Origin: Selaginella tamariscina
Taxonomy: Eukaryota; Streptophyta; Lycopodiopsida; Selaginellales; Selaginellaceae
NCBI GenBank assembly: GCA_003024785.1
Contig: PUQB01000210.1
Location: forward strand, 186,001-250,000
Reading direction: 5' to 3'
Length of the DNA: 64,000 nucleotides
Shown: positions 60,357 to 64,000 of the stretch, in pieces
How positions within the stretch are numbered: the first letter of the stretch is position 1
Layout of the letters: the number at the start of each line of letters is the position of its first letter
The notes under the pieces: generated by a model
The model's input: the letters and a program-made list of their open reading frames with translations, nothing else
Told to the model about the DNA's origin: nothing
Database searches by the model: none
Translations under genes and position numbers: made by a program

Positions 60357-60600
60357 ATGGAGGACTTGCTATTCACGGGCGTTCGCATTGACAAGAAGCA
60401 ATTCTCGGCCTATATAGCCAGGTTCTAGGTAGGCATTTATTGTTTTCATATGAATTATTTCTTAGGATGCATCCAAGAAAAGAAAATTTTCTCCAGATGA
60501 AGGTTAGATTTATTATTTTCATCTCCATTTCCCTGTCTTACATCGGAATTACAAGTGCGCGTCAAACACAGGAGGATTTGAAGGTAAGTTTATGATTATA
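60357..60600 (+). other. Candidate first exons of an unidentified host gene
   Basis: The plant-like flank gcttagggtttgtgtga leads into ATG at 60357 and the peptide MEDLLFTGVRIDKKQFSAYI, with possible donors at the gccag/gttcta or ctag/gtaggc sites. Two further intron-flanked pieces follow: one near 60466-60502 (DASKKRKFSPDE) and one near 60555-60590 (ending gatttgaag before gtaagt). The text is not random, but I do not recognise the family. The gene would then run into gypsy gag debris at 60830, so it is probably truncated. Confidence 0.35.
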
Positions 60601-60829
60601 TATATAAAATTTCTTTACTATTGTATGGTATCTTATGTGTGAGCGGCACAGGTATATGTATATATTTTTTTCCCTTTGGTTCTAATCTGCATATATAATT
60701 GTGTGATATTTATCTTGTTCTATTTATAACTGTGTTACTGTGTATGAAGTACTATATGAAGTTATGCTTACAAAAAATCAATGAATGTAAGAAATATATT
60801 ACTTTGGGATAACAATTATTACATACAAT

Positions 60830-61560
60830 TCTCCAGCTTGTGGTACGGGTCCCTACGGTATAGACAAAGCTTGTACTGAATTCACTTCTGGCATTCAGTT
60901 GGCAAAAGCTTGCCTTAACGTGATCGCCCTAATTCTATTGGGGATGGTTCTACTAAGGAAGATGATGGATCAGCATATGAAGAAACAGGGACTGGAGAAA
61001 TGGAAGAAGGCGGCACCGGAAAGAAAGAAAGATGCCGACGTTCTTGTTTTCGCTCAATCAACCGGTTGTCACAATAGCTTGCCAACTCTATCATGTTGGT
61101 GAGGGTTTCTAGAATATCAAAATTTAGTAATATGTCTTTGATCTTTTCATGCAACCCCGATCGAAAAACCTCCTTGAGAGCACGATTTCTCCAGGTAACA
61201 TCACAAGCAAGGAGTTGGAACTTCGATGTGTATTCTGCTACCAACATACCCCTTGGTGAAGTTGGCAGAGTTTGGTGATGGCAGTACTTTCACGATCCAC
61301 GTCACTGAACACCACTGTGAATCGTTCCACAAACTTCTCAAAATTCTCAAGGATCGGATCATTGTTCTCCAGCAAGGTTGAGAACCACGAAAGAGCAGAA
61401 CCGGAAAGCAGTGACCCAATCAATCTGACCTTAATAGGTTCTGTGCTATAGCACCTCGGCTGCATCACGATCCGCAGACGAACTTGATTGAAAAAACCTC
61501 GGAACTTCGATCGGGTACCATCGAACTTCTCGAGCATGTTGATCTTCGGCTCTAGAGAAT
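60830..61560 (-). mobile_element. Ty3/gypsy gag fossil
   Basis: The minus strand encodes gag text (LEKFDGTRSKFRGFFNQVRL, RCYSTEPIKVRLIGSLLSGS, YCDNRLIERKQER). It is clearly related to the gag of the element at 42857-43834 but diverged. It stops near the zinc-knuckle start (KLCLY). No pol or LTR belonging to it was found. Broken, with a few interruptions; older than the element at 38-44 kb. A LARD-type LTR begins at 61596, just beside its N-terminal side. Confidence 0.85.
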
Positions 61561-61595
61561 TTGCATGCTGTCAAAGTTGATCATTCTCCAGGTGT

Positions 61596-63306
61596 TGTCA
61601 TAGTTTTTATTATGACTCGACCCTTTACTTTGGACGTTGACTGTTGTTACCTACTGTACTATGTTGATAAGCCTTAGGTGTAGAAGAAACAGGCCCGTTT
61701 AGTGCACTTGGATATCTAGTGATGGTCCGGCCGGGTGTCATTAGGTATTTGCAAGAAACTCTGGGCGAAGCTAGCACTTCCATCTAAAAAACTCTTACCT
61801 TAGTTTCTGTGTCCCGGTTGGATTAATGGCTAGTTCCGGTGAGTTCGGCATGTCGGATATGCTTAGAAATACCCCCAGGTTTGACAGGTTAGGGTTTAGG
61901 GGTCGATGGATAACTCACCAAGTATGTTTCCTTTGGGAATGAGATTTCAGTACTAGCCCACTTATGTAAACAGGAAAACAGGGGGGGGGCCTCTATCACA
62001 TAAATAAGGTAGTATATAGGAGTGAGGGTTCTTGGGTTCATGACTGAGCTCGTTACTCTTCTCCCGGTGCAAGCTCTAGCTTGTGTCGTCAAGGCACAAC
62101 CCTCTGTTGTGCCGCCCTAACTTCCAGATGCCAGGGGTACGTCCCACCTTCGGGGTAGCCTACCCTTAACATTGGCGAATCCATGCCTCGGAGGTCTTGT
62201 CGGAATGCACGTTCCAAGAGGGAGAGGTTAAGGCTTGTCTCCAGCCTCCTCCTCCACGTCAAGCTAAGAGCAACCCTCACAGCTAACCAGGGCACGTTCG
62301 TGTCTTTGTCCAACTGTGGTTGTGGGTTCTTGATTGACAGGGTTTCCTTACCGAGTCTTGAGGGATAATTGAGGGGTTCTAGAGTTGGCATTTAGGAGCC
62401 ACGTTTGTGGCACTTGGTGCAACTCTTGAATCTAAGGGCTATGGCATGATAGCCCACTGGGGAAGGCAGTGTCACATGGAGATGTGACACTGGGCTAAAC
62501 GTCACATGGTACAACGCCTAAGGCACGCCCCTTTGGGGTTATGTCATGGGCTTGTTGCCAGGGGGGTTGGATACTCTAGCAAACAGACATGCTTGTGCTT
62601 GCACTAGGGTGCTAAGCCTTAGGCATCCGCTCAAGGGAGGTTAGGTCTCATAACTAGGTGTGCTTTGGCACACTTGGCTAAGGGAGTGTTCTCCTTGGAA
62701 TTCAAGGGTTGAACAACCTAAACATGTTAGCAGGAGCCCTTTCGTGAGACACTCGCAAGGTCATGTGCTTAGGGTTATCCCAAACCTAGCCTTAGGGAGT
62801 TTGCTCAGCAGAACACTCGTGTCCGCCTACGGCGCACACTCGTGTCCTCACTAAGTACTAGCCCTAGGTCTAGGGTATAACTTGGCCACTCAAACCCTTA
62901 GGGGTTAGTTGTGGTTCAGGGTACCCCTTGTCGCCCTAAAGGGGTTGTACTCCCGGATGAGGGTGATTCCTCAAGGGGTAAGTGACGATGCCTTAGCTCT
63001 GTCTAGGGGTATGTGTGGAACACACGTTTCCTTGATGGGGGTTAGGGCATGAGCCTGTCTAGGTCTTCTAGGGCAAGACCCTAAGTCAACTAGGGTTATC
63101 CCTCAAGGGTTTTGGGGGTAGACACTCTAGGGAGACTTAGGCTAAACCCTAAGTCTCCTATCCACTTGGGCATTAGAGTCTAACCTTAGGGGTCGTTGGG
63201 GTTGTTCTGGGAAACTTAGCGTTGCTCACATAGGGTGATGACGCCGAATGGCCACCTGGCAGCCACGTGTTGCCACGTGTTGGCCCTTTGGGTTAAAACT
63301 CTGATA
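61596..63306 (+). repeat. Left LTR of a second LARD-type element
   Basis: Begins TGTCATAG and ends CTCTGATA (TGACA in the other copies). It is collinear with 15111-16851 over its whole 1.71 kb, including the block missing from the 9804 LTR. The primer site follows directly. Confidence 0.9.
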
Positions 63307-64000
63307 ATTGGTATCGGAGCCTATTCTCTGCGGTCAGTAGGACTACCTAAAGTGTAGTGTATTTTAGGATTTAGTTAGTTCTAAATTCTTGAAGTACTCT
63401 ATCACTTTTGGTTAACGTCTGAATTCTGCGTGAGAGTTGATCCTGAGATCTATAACTCTTCAAAGAACATCTACTTAATAAGTGGGTGTGGGTTATGGAC
63501 TCCAATGTCGAAGGTAGCACTCGAAAGGCAACTTCCAAGCTGCATGCCAGGTTACGTTTTCTCTAGGTTACTTGCCTTAAGGTTGTCCAGGTTACTTTAC
63601 CATATACTTCCACAAGACGTGGCGTGTTAGTTTGTTCTGGCTTACAAACTAAGTCTTGGAAGTGGATCATGTGATATGCTAAGCTTACCCATTATTGAAA
63701 ATTTTTCTTTTTCTTTAAGGTGTTTGAATTTGGGATAACACATGATTTGGAAACAAACAGTGTCCTTTGAGTTTTGGCTTATGTCAAGATTCAATATCGG
63801 ATCCAACTGTAGTGTTCAAACGGGGAAAGACTTATGTTCAAATGTGCGTCTTTGACTTCGGGAGAATGGGCATATTCAAACATAAGAGTGAACACTACAT
63901 TCTGACAGAAGTTGTAAAATAAGCTCTCATTATAGTGCGTGTTTTCCAGAGTGTAACTCCAGAAGCAGACTATGGTGATGAACCTATAATACAACAGAAA
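61596..64000 (+). mobile_element. Second LARD-type element, cut by the window end
   Basis: The LTR (61596-63306), the PBS tggtatcggagcc (63309-63321) and about 680 bp of non-coding interior are closely similar to 11401-12080. No coding sequence is seen in the visible part. The right LTR lies outside the window, so completeness cannot be judged. It sits in or beside gypsy gag debris. Confidence 0.85.

Noticed and set aside
60899-61102. A plus-strand 67-residue open frame
   Set aside because: It overlaps the minus-strand gag fossil and has no recognisable features.
1-64000. CRISPR arrays, bacterial operons or phage genes
   Set aside because: No regularly spaced identical repeats with unique spacers exist, and spliced genes and plant-type retroelements show a eukaryotic nuclear origin. 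The near-palindromes at 18462-18598 are too short and too similar in their spacers.

Overview
The window looks like nuclear DNA of a streptophyte (a plant or charophyte-grade alga). The evidence is a plant-type pyruvate dehydrogenase kinase, an ATG18-family autophagy gene, an F-box gene pair, compact GT-AG introns and plant-style Ty1/copia and Ty3/gypsy fossils primed by methionine tRNA. It is AT-rich, full of (GT)n, (GA)n and (TA)n tracts, and mostly made of repeats. A possible WASH-complex subunit fragment and a Crinkler/RHS-type gene hint at a non-flowering lineage; that is inference.

Layout. 1-1.8 kb: end of a long LTR, a short-motif repeat and a dispersed repeat. 2.05-7.4 kb: two multi-exon genes on the minus strand, ATG18-like and pyruvate dehydrogenase kinase. 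9.8-16.85 kb: a complete non-coding (LARD-type) LTR element with matching 5-bp target duplications. 16.9-21.2 kb: degenerate sequence, an array of near-palindromes, a copia fossil and a duplicated 3' end of the ATG18 gene. 21.6-35.2 kb: a 3.6-kb direct duplication carrying an F-box gene, flanking gypsy debris and an inverted dispersed repeat. 36-47.8 kb: a DUF7869-like remnant, a tandem LTR-internal-LTR-internal-LTR chromovirus array, and a copia fossil cut by it. 47.8-48.7 kb: TRM6 exons without either end of the gene. 48.7-50.6 kb: two head-to-head fragments of a PB1-like first exon. 50.9-54.4 kb: a Crinkler/RHS-type gene with a P-loop NTPase and a nuclease-like region, the best candidate for an unusual system. 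57.7-58.7 kb: possible WASHC4/SWIP 3' exons. 60.8-64 kb: gypsy gag debris next to a second copy of the LARD-type element, which runs off the window.

How the parts relate. The two intact-looking housekeeping loci (autophagy PROPPIN and mitochondrial PDC kinase) are adjacent and co-oriented but functionally unrelated. The rest is retroelement turnover and scattered host gene fragments (ATG18 3' end, TRM6 middle, PB1-like 5' ends) that keep their introns, so they were copied or broken as DNA, not by retroposition. Several conserved exons of the two housekeeping genes each lack a single base at or near a homopolymer, which points to residual assembly error and means broken frames elsewhere should be read with care.
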